From Arcobacter porcinus (GTDB lineage: Bacteria; Campylobacterota; Campylobacteria; Campylobacterales; Arcobacteraceae), in NCBI RefSeq assembly GCF_004299785.2, contig NZ_CP036246.2, positions 1,736,001 through 1,800,000 on the forward strand: 64,000 nt of DNA. The letters run 5' to 3'. The notes below the pieces were generated by a model. The model saw only the letters and a program-made list of their open reading frames with translations. It searched no databases and had not been told where the DNA came from. Shown piece by piece: positions 38,159 through 47,612 of this stretch. Every line of letters begins with the position of its first letter. Positions within the stretch are counted from its first letter, which is position 1. A program made the position numbers and the translations under genes.

Positions 38159-39088
38159 CTACTTTTTTAAGAAATTCTCTATATTTAATGCAACTTTTTC
38201 TATAAGTCTATCTCTAGCTTCAATACTTGCCCAAGCGATATGTGGAGTTAAAAGAAGTCTTTGTTTGTTTTTTACTTTTAATAGTGGATTATTTTCTTCA
38301 ATTGGTTCTTTTCCTACAACATCAAGTCCACAAAATATCTCTTTTTCATCTAAGATTTTTGATAAATCAGCTTCATTTATAATTCCACCTCGACCTAAAT
38401 TTAATAAAATAGCACCATCTTTTAGTAAACTTAGCTCTTTATATTTTAATAAATCTTTTGTTTTTTCATTTAGTGGTGCATGAATAGAGATAATATCGCA
38501 AGTCTTAAGTAAGTCTTCTAAGCTAAGCCTTTTATAAGAGCTATTTTGATTTTGTCCACTTGTAGAGAAATAGAAAACTTCACAATCAAAAGCAAGTGCT
38601 TTTTTTGCAAAATCTCTTCCTATCTCACCAAGCCCAATTATTCCAACTTTTTTTCCATCAAGTTCATAAAAAGGCATATCAATATGTGTAAAAGTATCAC
38701 TTTTTTGCCAATTTTGTTCATCTACATATTTTTTATAATAGTTAAGTTTTTGTACAAAATAAAAAATCATAGAAAATGCAAGTTGAACAACACTAGAAGT
38801 AGAATATCCAGCTACATTTTTAACTTCAATATTTGACTCTTTTGCATAAGATAAATCAACATTATTTGTTCCTGTTGCAGTTATACAAATAAGTTTTACT
38901 TTTGAATTTTCTAGCTCATTTTTTCCTACATAAACTTTATTTGTAAGAATAATATCTGCATCTTTTATTCTTTCTTTTGTCTCATTCTCTTTTGTTACAT
39001 CATAAGAAACAACTTTACCAAACTTTGAAAATATCTCCATATTCATATCATAACCCAAAGTTTTTCTATCTAAAATCACTATTTTCAT
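38159..39088 (-). CDS. D-2-hydroxyacid dehydrogenase
   Basis: This 309-residue protein has an NAD-binding Rossmann motif GIIGLGEIGRDFAKKA and the catalytic set of the family: Arg in the region of HAPLNEKT, LGRGGIINEADL with Glu, and His in LTPHIAWAS. It reduces or oxidises 2-oxo/2-hydroxy acids such as glycerate, lactate or glyoxylate. Length suits the hydroxypyruvate/glycerate reductase group and excludes full-size SerA, as there is no ACT domain. The exact substrate is not decided by sequence. Confidence 0.9.
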   Translation of the reverse strand: MKIVILDRKTLGYDMNMEIFSKFGKVVSYDVTKENETKERIKDADIILTNKVYVGKNELENSKVKLICITATGTNNVDLSYAKESNIEVKNVAGYSTSSVVQLAFSMIFYFVQKLNYYKKYVDEQNWQKSDTFTHIDMPFYELDGKKVGIIGLGEIGRDFAKKALAFDCEVFYFSTSGQNQNSSYKRLSLEDLLKTCDIISIHAPLNEKTKDLLKYKELSLLKDGAILLNLGRGGIINEADLSKILDEKEIFCGLDVVGKEPIEENNPLLKVKNKQRLLLTPHIAWASIEARDRLIEKVALNIENFLKK

Positions 39089-39149
39089 ATTATTTCTCCT
39101 TTTTAATTTTAGATTATATCACAGATTCTAAAAGCATTTTTTTATAATC

Positions 39150-40127
39150 TTAGTTTCTTTTTTGTCCACTTTTTGGCACTGATACATTTTTTTGCAAATC
39201 AATACTTAAATTATTGTAAAAAAGTTCTCCATAATTTGTTTCTCTATTTATTGTTTCATAAGCTTGGCTTATTGTATTGTTATATTTTAGTGCTTCTTGC
39301 AAGATTTTTAGAATTTTCACAGATTCTAAAAAGTTTACATGAGATGGTGCTTCTATTGGTGAACTATAATATTTATGCATTCTTTCAACCAAATTTTTGT
39401 TTCTTATTTCAATAAAAACTGACTCTATTGGTGATTTAAAAAAAAGTATTTTGTTTTTTACATTTATAGATATATATGTTGTCTCCATTCCATAAATTTT
39501 TCTTGAAAATGAATCAAAGAAAAATAGCTTTTTGTTGTAGTTATTATTAAAAAGTTCATACATAAGTTCCAAAATCTTTATCTTTTCATCTTTTGTAAAA
39601 AAGTTTCCAATACTTGCAAAACAGAAGCTAAGAATTGATTTTATAGAGTACCACTCTGTTGTATCATAATCATATCTTAACATTTGATCAATTCTCTCTT
39701 GTTTTAACTCTTCAATATCTAAACTTGTAGAGTGTTTGTACACTTTTCGTACAGCACTATCTCTATACATTGGTCCTGGAAATTGTGCTTGAATTACAAA
39801 TCGTCTATTTTTTTCATGCTCTATTATATATTTTAATCTTCCTGTATAATCTTCATCAATTATTCTTACCTCTTTTTGTGGAATAGAAGTAATGGATTTT
39901 AAAAACTCTTCTCCATGACATGCATCTTCCCAAATATACTCAGGATATCTAAACTCTTTACAAATTTTATTTTGAATTTCACTACTTACTTCTACACTAC
40001 TAATCCTATCAATCCAAGAAGTAATAGTTCTTCTATCTTTGTTTAAAATTGATGCAAATTTTGATATACTAAGATTTGATCTATTATAAATCTCTATAAA
40101 TTTATCTATTGAATTTTTAAAACTCAT
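39150..40127 (-). CDS. helix-turn-helix protein divergent from the prp cluster (candidate regulator)
   Basis: This 325-residue protein has an N-terminal helix-turn-helix at about residues 19-39 (ISKFASILNKDRRTITSW). The rest, about 280 residues, is not a domain I recognise and is unlike PrpR (sigma-54 activator) or GntR-type prp regulators. It is transcribed away from prpB across a 170-base gap with palindromic sites. A ligand-sensing transcription factor for propionate or methylcitrate is the simplest reading, but it rests on position. There is no membrane segment. Confidence 0.75.
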   Translation of the reverse strand: MSFKNSIDKFIEIYNRSNLSISKFASILNKDRRTITSWIDRISSVEVSSEIQNKICKEFRYPEYIWEDACHGEEFLKSITSIPQKEVRIIDEDYTGRLKYIIEHEKNRRFVIQAQFPGPMYRDSAVRKVYKHSTSLDIEELKQERIDQMLRYDYDTTEWYSIKSILSFCFASIGNFFTKDEKIKILELMYELFNNNYNKKLFFFDSFSRKIYGMETTYISINVKNKILFFKSPIESVFIEIRNKNLVERMHKYYSSPIEAPSHVNFLESVKILKILQEALKYNNTISQAYETINRETNYGELFYNNLSIDLQKNVSVPKSGQKRN

Positions 40128-40154
40128 AAGCTACCTTTAATAATATTTACTATC

Positions 40155-40243
40155 ATTGTACAATAATTTTACATAAATACAAATATTATACATATTTTAT
40201 AAAATGTACAAATTATTGTATTTTCTAAATATAAATAGTACAT
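40155..40243. promoter_or_regulatory. candidate operators in the regulator-prpB gap
   Basis: The gap holds a perfect 10-base palindrome ATTGTACAAT (40155-40164), an inverted repeat TACAA-N4-TTGTA (40207-40220), and a further GTACAT (40238-40243). All share a GTACA core. The first lies within 30 bases of the regulator start and the others just upstream of the prpB promoter, as expected for a site set that controls both genes. Repeat content in AT-rich DNA is a caution. Confidence 0.5.
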
Positions 40244-40263
40244 AAAAAAGAAAACAAAATAGC

Positions 40264-40269
40264 TATAAT
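40264..40269 (+). promoter_or_regulatory. -10 element of prpB
   Basis: TATAAT is 28 bases before the ATG, and AAAGGAT at 40287-40293 is the ribosome binding site. The candidate operator repeats end 21 bases upstream of it. Confidence 0.65.
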
Positions 40270-40297
40270 GTTTGAACAATACTTTTAAAGGATAGAT

Positions 40298-41185
40298 ATG
40301 ACAAGTGCAGGAAAAAAATTTAGAGAAGCTCTTAAAGCTTCAAGTCCACTACAAATAGTTGGAACAATTAATGCTTACCAAGCTTTACAAGCTACAAAAG
40401 TAGGACATAAAGCTATTTATTTAAGTGGTGGTGGAATTGCAAATGCTTCTTATGGTTTACCTGATTTAGGTATGACAATGATTGAAGATGTTTGTATTGA
40501 CATTAGAAGAATTACAGGAATTTGTGATACTCCATTAATAGTTGATGCTGATACAGGTTGGGGACATGCGTTTAATGTTGCTAGAACTGTAAAAGATTTT
40601 ATTAGAAGTGGTGCAGCTGGAATGCATATTGAAGATCAAGTTGCTGCAAAAAGATGTGGACACAGACCAAATAAAGAACTAGTTTCAACTGAAGAGATGT
40701 GTGATAGAATCAGAGCTGCTGTTGATGCAAAAAAAGAGCTAGATCCTGATTTCTATATCATTGCAAGAACAGATGCACATGCAAGTGAAGGACAAGCTGC
40801 TGCAATTGCTAGAGCTAAAGCTTATGTTGAAGCTGGTGCTGATGCTATTTTTGCTGAAGCTGTACATACTTTAAAAGAGTATAAAGAGTTTACAGATGCT
40901 ATTTCTGTACCAGTTTTAGCAAATATTACAGAATTTGGAGCAACTCCACTATTTACAACTGAAGAGTTAGCAAGTGTTGGAATAGCTATGGTTTTATATC
41001 CACTTTCAGCATTTAGAGCAATGAATAAAGCTGCATTAAATGTTTACCAAGAGCTAAAAGACAAAGGAACTCAAGAGAGTGTTATTAGCACAATGCAAAC
41101 AAGAATGGAGTTATATGATATGTTAAATTACCACTCTTATGAGCAAAAAATGGATGATCTATTTTCTAAAGGAAAAGCTAAGTAA
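40298..41185 (+). CDS. prpB: 2-methylisocitrate lyase
   Basis: This 295-residue protein of the isocitrate lyase/PEP mutase family has [15 protein letters not shown] (metal-binding region) and [15 protein letters not shown] with the catalytic Cys of KRCGH. It cleaves 2-methylisocitrate to pyruvate and succinate, the last step of the methylcitrate cycle for propionate use. It leads the prpB-prpC-acnD-prpF cluster. The stop codon lies next to a 10-bp hairpin that separates it from prpC. Confidence 0.96.
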   Translation: MTSAGKKFREALKASSPLQIVGTINAYQALQATKVGHKAIYLSGGGIANASYGLPDLGMTMIEDVCIDIRRITGICDTPLIVDADTGWGHAFNVARTVKDFIRSGAAGMHIEDQVAAKRCGHRPNKELVSTEEMCDRIRAAVDAKKELDPDFYIIARTDAHASEGQAAAIARAKAYVEAGADAIFAEAVHTLKEYKEFTDAISVPVLANITEFGATPLFTTEELASVGIAMVLYPLSAFRAMNKAALNVYQELKDKGTQESVISTMQTRMELYDMLNYHSYEQKMDDLFSKGKAK

Positions 41186-41195
41186 TTAGCTTTTC
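41172..41195 (+). other. hairpin between prpB and prpC
   Basis: GAAAAGCTAA (41172-41181) pairs perfectly with 41186-41195 around loop GTAA, overlapping the prpB stop codon. TTATTT follows, a poor T tract, so partial termination or mRNA stabilisation is more likely than a full stop, since prpC has no obvious promoter. Confidence 0.6.
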
Positions 41196-41228
41196 TTATT
41201 TATTCAAAATCAAAACTAAGGAGAAGTT

Positions 41229-42380
41229 ATGAGTACTACAAGTACAGAATTTAAACCAAAAAAATCTGTTGCACTTTCAGGAGTTGCAGCTGGAAGTACA
41301 GCACTATGTACAGTTGGAAATACAGGAAATGATTTATACTATAGAGGATATGATATTCTAGAATTTGCTGAAAAAGCTGAATTTGAAGAGATTGCATATT
41401 TAATAGTTCATGGAGAGTTACCAAATAAAGAGCAGTTAAAAGCATATAAAGCAAAACTTAAATCTTTTAGAGATATTCCACAAGGTGTAAAAGTAGCACT
41501 TGAGCAATTACCAAAAAACTGTCATCCAATGGATGTTATGAGAACAGGTTGTTCGGTTCTTGGTGCTTTAAATCAAGAAGATGAAGCTCATCCAAAAGAG
41601 GCTGCACAAGATATTATAAATAAATTAATGGCATCTTTTGGTTCTATGCTTTTATACTGGTACCACTTTGCATACAATGGAAAAAGAATTGATGTTGTAA
41701 CTGATGATGATACAATTGGTGGACACTTCTTACATTTATTACATGGTAAAAAACCAAGAGAATCTTGGATAAAAGCTATGCATGTATCTTTAATTTTATA
41801 TGCTGAGCATGAATTTAATGCTTCAACATTTACTTCAAGAGTAATTGCTGGAACAAATTCTGATATGTATTCTTGTATAACTGGTTCTATTGGTGCTTTA
41901 AGAGGTCCAAAACATGGTGGAGCAAATGAAGTTGCATTTAGAATTCAAGAAAGATACTCATCAGCTGATGAAGCAGAAAAAGATATCAAAGAAAGAATTG
42001 CTAGAAAAGAGATTATCATTGGATTTGGACACCCTGTTTATGCTACAAGAGATCCAAGAAATGTAGTTATCAAAAAAGTTGCAAAAGAGCTATCTGAAGA
42101 GAACAAAAATATGCTAATGTATGATGTAGCTGCAAGACTTGAAGAAGTTATGTGGGATCAAAAGAAAATGTTCCCAAATCTTGACTGGTTCTCTGCTGTT
42201 TCATATAACCAAATGGGAATTCCAACAGATATGTTTACTCCAATATTTATTATTGCAAGAGTTACTGGATGGGGTGCACACGTTATTGAACAAAGAGAAG
42301 ATGGAAAAATTATTAGACCATCAGCAAACTATACAGGACCTGAACCAAGAGCTTATGTGCCTTTAGAAGAGAGAAAATAA
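41229..42380 (+). CDS. prpC: 2-methylcitrate synthase
   Basis: This 383-residue citrate-synthase-family protein has [12 protein letters not shown] and [14 protein letters not shown], with the catalytic His residues. It joins propionyl-CoA to oxaloacetate. Size and position between prpB and acnD distinguish it from the 428-residue gltA at 20850-22136, though enzymes of this kind often have some citrate synthase activity. AAGGAGAAG precedes the start. Confidence 0.95.
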   Translation: MSTTSTEFKPKKSVALSGVAAGSTALCTVGNTGNDLYYRGYDILEFAEKAEFEEIAYLIVHGELPNKEQLKAYKAKLKSFRDIPQGVKVALEQLPKNCHPMDVMRTGCSVLGALNQEDEAHPKEAAQDIINKLMASFGSMLLYWYHFAYNGKRIDVVTDDDTIGGHFLHLLHGKKPRESWIKAMHVSLILYAEHEFNASTFTSRVIAGTNSDMYSCITGSIGALRGPKHGGANEVAFRIQERYSSADEAEKDIKERIARKEIIIGFGHPVYATRDPRNVVIKKVAKELSEENKNMLMYDVAARLEEVMWDQKKMFPNLDWFSAVSYNQMGIPTDMFTPIFIIARVTGWGAHVIEQREDGKIIRPSANYTGPEPRAYVPLEERK

Positions 42381-42386
42381 TTTAGT

Positions 42387-42405
42387 TTAGGTCTTAATGA
42401 CCTAA
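42387..42405 (+). other. hairpin between prpC and acnD
   Basis: TTAGGTC (42387-42393) pairs with GACCTAA (42399-42405) around loop TTAAT, followed by GCTTTTA. It is a modest hairpin that could slow or partly end transcription before acnD. Confidence 0.5.
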
Positions 42406-42449
42406 GCTTTTACTTCAAATTTAAAAATATATAAAAATGGAAAAATAAA

Positions 42450-45041
42450 ATGACAAATGAAAAATATCTTAAACAATTAAATGGTTTAGATGTTAAATAC
42501 TATGATGTAAAAAGTGCAGTTGAAGATATAAAAGCTGATTCTTTTGCTAAACTTAACTATACATCAAGAGTATTAGCAGAGAACCTTTTAAGAAAATGTC
42601 CTAGCGAAGATTTAAAAGAGTCTTTAATTCAATTAATAGAAAAAAGAACAGATAGAGATTTCCCTTGGTATCCAAGTAGAGTTATCTGTCATGATATTCT
42701 AGGACTTACAGCTTTTGTTGATCTTGCAGGTCTTAGGGAAGCAGTTGCAAGTAAAGGTGTTGATCCTCAAAAAATCAATCCAGTTGTCCCAACTCAACTA
42801 ATTGTTGACCACTCATTAGCTGTTGAGTGTGGTGGATTTGATCCTGATGCATTTCAAAAAAATAGAGATATTGAAGATAGAAGAAATGCTGATAGATTTG
42901 ACTTTATAAACTGGACAAAAAAAGCATTTGATAATGTTGATGTTATTCCTCCTGGAAATGGTATTATGCACCAAATCAACCTTGAGAAAATGTCACCTGT
43001 TATTCACAATATTGATGGAATTGCAAGTCCTGATACTCTTGTAGGAACAGACTCACACACACCTCACGTTGATGCTCTTGGAGTAATTGCAGTTGGTGTT
43101 GGTGGACTTGAAGCTGAAAACGTAATGCTTGGAAATCCATCTTATATGAGAGTTCCAGAAATAATTGGAGTTGAGATAAAAGGTGTAAGATCAGCTGGAA
43201 TAACAGCAACTGATATTGCATTAGCATTAACATCATTCTTAAGAGAAAACAATGTAATTTCTGCATATTTAGAATTCTATGGAAGTGGAATTAGATATTT
43301 AGATTTAGGTGATAGAGCGACTATTTCTAATATGACTCCTGAATATGGAGCAAGTGCAGCTATGTTTGCTATTGATGATAAAACTATTGATTATTTAAAA
43401 ATTACTGGAAGATCTCCTGAGCAAGTAAAACTTGTAGAAACTTATGCAAAAGCAAATGGATTATGGGCTGATAGTTTAGCAGAAGCTACATATGCTAGAA
43501 CTATTGAATTTGATCTATCAACAGTTACAAGAAGCTTAGCAGGTCCATCAAAACCTCATAAACTTGTTCCTACATCAACATTAGATGCTGAAGGAATTAC
43601 AAAGAAAATTACAATTACAAATGATGTAATGCCAGATGGTGCAGTTTTAATTGCAGCTATTACTTCATGTACAAATACTTCAAATCCAAGAAACGTTGTT
43701 GCTGCTGGTTTAGTTGCTAAAAAAGCAAATGAACTTGGACTTACAAGAAAAAGATGGGTTAAATCATCATTAGCTCCTGGTTCAAAAGTTTCTGAACTAT
43801 ATTTAAAAGATTCAGGTTTATTATCTGAGTTAGAAAAATTAGGTTTTGGAATTGTTGGATTTGCATGTACAACTTGTAATGGTATGAGTGGTGCACTTGA
43901 TCCAAAACTTGAAAAAGAAGCTGCTGATAGTGGAGTTTACACAACAGCTGTTTTATCAGGAAATAGAAACTTTGATGGAAGAATTCATCCATTTATAAAA
44001 GAGGCGTTTTTAGCTTCTCCTCCTCTTGTTGTTGCTTATGCATTAGCTGGAAGTATTAGATTTAATATTGAAACTGATGTTTTAGGAAAAGACAAAAATG
44101 GTAATGAGATAAGATTAAAAGATATTTGGCCAAGTGATGAAGAGATTGATGCAATTGTTTACAAATCTGTAAAACCAGAGATGTTTGCAAAAATCTATGA
44201 TCCAATGTTTGCAAGAACTGCCAAAACAGAAAAAGCTGAGCCATTTTATAAATGGGATGCAAAATCAACATATATTCAAAAACCACCATACTGGGAAGAT
44301 GAATTTATGAAAATGCCAGCTCTTAAAGGTTTAAGACCTCTTGGAGTATTCCCTGATAATATAACAACAGACCACTTATCACCATCAAATGCAATTCAAG
44401 CAAAAAGTGCATCTGGAGAGTATTGTTTAAAAATGGGTCTTCCTTTAGAAGATTTAAACTCTTATGCTACACATAGAGGAGATCATAACACTGCTTTAAG
44501 AGCAACTTTAGCAAATCCAAAACTATTTAATGAAATGGTAAAAGATGAGAATGGAAATGTTAAACAAGGAAGCTTGACAACAATTATGCCAGAAGGTAAA
44601 GAGTCAAGAATGTGGGAAGCAATAGAGACTTATATGCAAAGAAAACAACCATTAATAATAGTTGCTGGTACAAACTATGGACAAGGAAGTTCAAGAGACT
44701 GGGCAGCAAAAGGTGTAAGACTTGCAGGAGTTGAAGTTTTAATTGCAGAAAGTATAGAGAGAATTCATAGAACGAACCTAGTAGGAATGGGTGTTTTACC
44801 TTTACAATTTAAAGATGGTGAGACAAGACATACTTACAAAATAGTAGGAACTGAAACATTCGATATTCTTGGAGAGATTGAACCAAGAGGAGAATTAACA
44901 GTTGCTATGACAAGAGCTAATGGAGAGAAAATAGAATTTAAAGTAACTTGTAGACTTGATACAAGTGCTGAAGTAGAAGTTTACAAAGCTGGTGGAATTC
45001 TTCAAAAATTTGCAAAAGATGTTATTGCTGAGAACAATTAA
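42450..45041 (+). CDS. acnD: Fe/S-dependent 2-methylcitrate dehydratase
   Basis: This 863-residue aconitase-family protein has cluster Cys residues in ITSCTNTSNP and CTTCNGMSG, and the swivel-domain motif YGQGSSRDWAAKG. Within a prp cluster that includes prpF, it is the AcnD type, which dehydrates 2-methylcitrate to a trans-2-methylaconitate isomer; no PrpD-type gene is present. It needs PrpF to finish the conversion. A strong terminator follows. Confidence 0.94.
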   Translation: MTNEKYLKQLNGLDVKYYDVKSAVEDIKADSFAKLNYTSRVLAENLLRKCPSEDLKESLIQLIEKRTDRDFPWYPSRVICHDILGLTAFVDLAGLREAVASKGVDPQKINPVVPTQLIVDHSLAVECGGFDPDAFQKNRDIEDRRNADRFDFINWTKKAFDNVDVIPPGNGIMHQINLEKMSPVIHNIDGIASPDTLVGTDSHTPHVDALGVIAVGVGGLEAENVMLGNPSYMRVPEIIGVEIKGVRSAGITATDIALALTSFLRENNVISAYLEFYGSGIRYLDLGDRATISNMTPEYGASAAMFAIDDKTIDYLKITGRSPEQVKLVETYAKANGLWADSLAEATYARTIEFDLSTVTRSLAGPSKPHKLVPTSTLDAEGITKKITITNDVMPDGAVLIAAITSCTNTSNPRNVVAAGLVAKKANELGLTRKRWVKSSLAPGSKVSELYLKDSGLLSELEKLGFGIVGFACTTCNGMSGALDPKLEKEAADSGVYTTAVLSGNRNFDGRIHPFIKEAFLASPPLVVAYALAGSIRFNIETDVLGKDKNGNEIRLKDIWPSDEEIDAIVYKSVKPEMFAKIYDPMFARTAKTEKAEPFYKWDAKSTYIQKPPYWEDEFMKMPALKGLRPLGVFPDNITTDHLSPSNAIQAKSASGEYCLKMGLPLEDLNSYATHRGDHNTALRATLANPKLFNEMVKDENGNVKQGSLTTIMPEGKESRMWEAIETYMQRKQPLIIVAGTNYGQGSSRDWAAKGVRLAGVEVLIAESIERIHRTNLVGMGVLPLQFKDGETRHTYKIVGTETFDILGEIEPRGELTVAMTRANGEKIEFKVTCRLDTSAEVEVYKAGGILQKFAKDVIAENN

Positions 45042-45049
45042 TTTCTTTT

Positions 45050-45084
45050 AACTAGTGAAACAAAAAGTTTCACTAGTTTTTAAT
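45050..45084 (+). terminator. Rho-independent terminator after acnD
   Basis: AACTAGTGAAA (45050-45060) pairs perfectly with 45068-45078 around a 7-base loop, followed by TTTAAT. This is the strongest hairpin in the prp cluster and implies that prpF depends on read-through or on a weak promoter of its own (TATTAT near 45097-45102). Confidence 0.75.
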
Positions 45085-45141
45085 ATTTTTTAAAGATATT
45101 ATAGAATTTTTTTAAAAAGTTTTAAAATTAGGAGAATTTAA

Positions 45142-46317
45142 ATGGCATACCAAGAGCAATTAAGAGTAAAAGCAACTTATATGAGAGGTGGGACTTCAAA
45201 AGGAACATTCTTTAATATAGCAGATCTTCCAAAAGAAGCACAAGAAGATAAAGTAAAAAGAGATAAACTTCTTCAAAGAATAGTTGGAAGTCCAGATATT
45301 TATAAACAACAAATGGATGGAATGGGTGGAGCAACTTCTAGTACTTCTAAAGCTATTCTTGTAGGTAAATCAACTGTTCCTAATCATGATATTGATTACT
45401 ATTTTGGACAAGTTGCTATTGATAAAGATTTTATGGATTGGAGTGGAAATTGTGGAAACTTAAGTTCAGCAGTTGGTCCTTTTGCAATTCATGAGGGATT
45501 AGTTGATAATGTTCCACAAAATGGTGTTTGTTGTGTAAGAATTTGGCAAGCAAATATCAAAAAAACAATTCTATGCTATGTAACAATGGTTGATGGAAAA
45601 GTAAAAGAGATGGGAGATTACTATATTGATGGTGTTGCCTTTCCAGCCGAAGAGATTTTATTAGAATTTGCAGAGCCTGTTGATCCAAGTGAAGAGTTAT
45701 TTCCAACTGGAAACTTAATAGATGATTTAGAAGTTCCAGGAATTGGTACATTTAAAGCAACAATGATAACAGCTGGAATTCCAACTATATTTTTAAATGC
45801 AAGTGATATTGGATATAAAGGAACAGAACTTCAATCAGATATAAATAGTGATGCCCAAGCATTAGCAAGATTTGAAAAAATAAGAAGCTATGGTGCATTA
45901 AAAATGGGTTTAATCTCTGATTTAAAAGAAGCAGAAACTAGACAGCATACTCCAAAAATTGCTTTTGTTGCATCTAAATCAGATTTTACAACTTCAAGTG
46001 GAAAAGAAGTAAAAGCAGATGAAATTGATCTTCATGTAAGAGCTTTATCTATGCAAAAACTTCACCATGCAATGATGGGAACTGCTTCAGTTGCTATTGG
46101 TGTTGCTGCTTGTATTCCTGGTACTTTAGTAAATCTTGCAAGTGGTGGTGGAGAAAAATCAGCTGTTGAATTTGGACATCCATCTGGAACACTAAAAGTT
46201 GGAGCAGTTATTAAAAAAGAGAATGGAAAATATATAGTTGATAAAGCTACAATGAGTAGAAGTGCAAGAATTATTATGAAAGGTGAAGTTTACGCACCTG
46301 CTGATATAATGAAATAA
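45142..46317 (+). CDS. prpF: 2-methylaconitate cis-trans isomerase
   Basis: This 391-residue protein begins with the PrpF signature TYMRGGTSKGTFF and has GGATSSTSKAI and DWSGNCGNLSSAVGPFA, both family hallmarks. It isomerises the AcnD product to cis-2-methylaconitate. TAGGAG precedes the ATG. It is last in the cluster and is followed by an 11-bp hairpin. Confidence 0.96.
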   Translation: MAYQEQLRVKATYMRGGTSKGTFFNIADLPKEAQEDKVKRDKLLQRIVGSPDIYKQQMDGMGGATSSTSKAILVGKSTVPNHDIDYYFGQVAIDKDFMDWSGNCGNLSSAVGPFAIHEGLVDNVPQNGVCCVRIWQANIKKTILCYVTMVDGKVKEMGDYYIDGVAFPAEEILLEFAEPVDPSEELFPTGNLIDDLEVPGIGTFKATMITAGIPTIFLNASDIGYKGTELQSDINSDAQALARFEKIRSYGALKMGLISDLKEAETRQHTPKIAFVASKSDFTTSSGKEVKADEIDLHVRALSMQKLHHAMMGTASVAIGVAACIPGTLVNLASGGGEKSAVEFGHPSGTLKVGAVIKKENGKYIVDKATMSRSARIIMKGEVYAPADIMK

Positions 46318-46342
46318 AAGATTAAGCTTTTGCTTAATCTTT
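46317..46342 (+). other. hairpin after prpF
   Basis: AAAGATTAAGC (46317-46327) pairs perfectly with 46332-46342 around loop TTTT. The following bases are CCTATA, not a T run, so the hairpin is not a textbook terminator. The transglycosylase gene starts 24 bases later. Confidence 0.55.
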
Positions 46343-46366
46343 CCTATACTTAAGGATATCACTTTT

Positions 46367-47581
46367 ATGAAAACTCTACTATTTCTTTTAATCAGTTCTA
46401 CTATTTTATATGCTGAAATTTCAAATGATTACCAAAAATCAAAAAAAGAATTTATTGAAAAACAGAATAACTTTAATTTAGAAAAGAAGCAAATTTTACA
46501 TAATCATAACTCTTACAAAGAAGAAGCTCTAAAAGATTTTGAAAACTATAAAAAAGCCCAACAAAAAGTATTTGATGATTTCAAAGATGAAATATCTAAA
46601 ATTTGGGAAGAAGCAAAAATGCCATCAGCAAAATCATTGATAAATTATACAAATGATAGAAAAACAAGAGGTGAAATAGACTTTGAAAATGAAAAGATTA
46701 TTGTTGAAACTATTGCAAGTTCTTATGATGAAGCAGTTAAAAATTTAAAAAAAGAGCTAAATACTCTTGTAAGTATTGATACAAAAGAGTTTAATAATAT
46801 AGATCCTTTTGAAAAAGAACTATCTTCTATTAAAAAATCAAATAAAATTATAGATAGTTCATTTAAAAATGAATCTATTTTAAGTGACGCAATATTTGGG
46901 AAAAAACCATCTCAAAAAGATTTAAATAATTTTTCAAATAAGAATATAAATAATAAAAGTGTAAAAGTTCAAAATAGTCCAAAAGTACCTAATCAAAAAG
47001 TTTATAGTGTGGTTGTTCCTATGCCAAATGAAACTATGATAAATAAATCAAAAGAGTATGAAAAAGAAGTTACTAAACAAGGAAAGATAAGATCTATTCC
47101 TAGAAGTTTAATTTTTGCAGTTATTCACTCTGAAAGTGCTTATAATCCAAAAGCGAGATCTCATATTCCAGCATTTGGACTTATGCAAATAGTTCCATCA
47201 AGTGCTGGAAAAGATGTTTATGAGTTTTTATACAATGAAGAGAAGTTAGTAAGTGATAAATATTTATACAATTCAACAAATAATTTAACTATGGGAACTG
47301 CTTATTTACATATGCTATATTTTAAATATCTTTCAAAAATCAAAAATGAAGAGAGCAGATTATATTGTGCAATAGCAGCTTATAATACAGGTGCTGGAAA
47401 TGTTGCAAAAGCTTTTTCTAAAACAACAAATATATCTAAAGCATCAACTATAATAAATAAAATGTCTTCAAAAGAGGTTTATAATCATCTTTTAACAAAT
47501 CTTCCATATGATGAAACAAAAGGATATTTACAAAAAGTGACTTCAAGAATGCATAGTTATGAGGAAATTTATAGTAAATAA
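46367..47581 (+). CDS. MltC-like membrane-associated lytic transglycosylase
   Basis: This 404-residue protein has a signal peptide (about residues 1-16), an N-terminal MltC-type domain (KIWEEAKMPSAKSLINYT near residues 78-95), a linker of about 60 residues, and an SLT domain with catalytic Glu256 in VIHSESAYNP, then GLMQIVPSSAG and AYNTGAGNV. It should cleave peptidoglycan glycan strands in the periplasm. No lipobox Cys is seen, unlike E. coli MltC, so it is probably soluble or signal-anchored. It converges on pyk. Confidence 0.9.
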   Translation: MKTLLFLLISSTILYAEISNDYQKSKKEFIEKQNNFNLEKKQILHNHNSYKEEALKDFENYKKAQQKVFDDFKDEISKIWEEAKMPSAKSLINYTNDRKTRGEIDFENEKIIVETIASSYDEAVKNLKKELNTLVSIDTKEFNNIDPFEKELSSIKKSNKIIDSSFKNESILSDAIFGKKPSQKDLNNFSNKNINNKSVKVQNSPKVPNQKVYSVVVPMPNETMINKSKEYEKEVTKQGKIRSIPRSLIFAVIHSESAYNPKARSHIPAFGLMQIVPSSAGKDVYEFLYNEEKLVSDKYLYNSTNNLTMGTAYLHMLYFKYLSKIKNEESRLYCAIAAYNTGAGNVAKAFSKTTNISKASTIINKMSSKEVYNHLLTNLPYDETKGYLQKVTSRMHSYEEIYSK

Positions 47582-47604
47582 AAGAGCTATTTAAAATAGC
47601 TCTT
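47582..47604. terminator. bidirectional hairpin between transglycosylase and pyk
   Basis: AAGAGCTATTT (47582-47592) is the reverse complement of 47594-47604, giving a long palindromic stem directly after the transglycosylase stop and 9 bases past the pyk stop. Both flanks are compatible with weak T runs. Confidence 0.65.
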
Positions 47605-47612
47605 CTTAGAGT

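Noticed and set aside
43000-44289. Three minus-strand frames opposite acnD
   Set aside because: All are antisense to a complete, motif-rich acnD and have the same Leu/Gln/His-biased composition.
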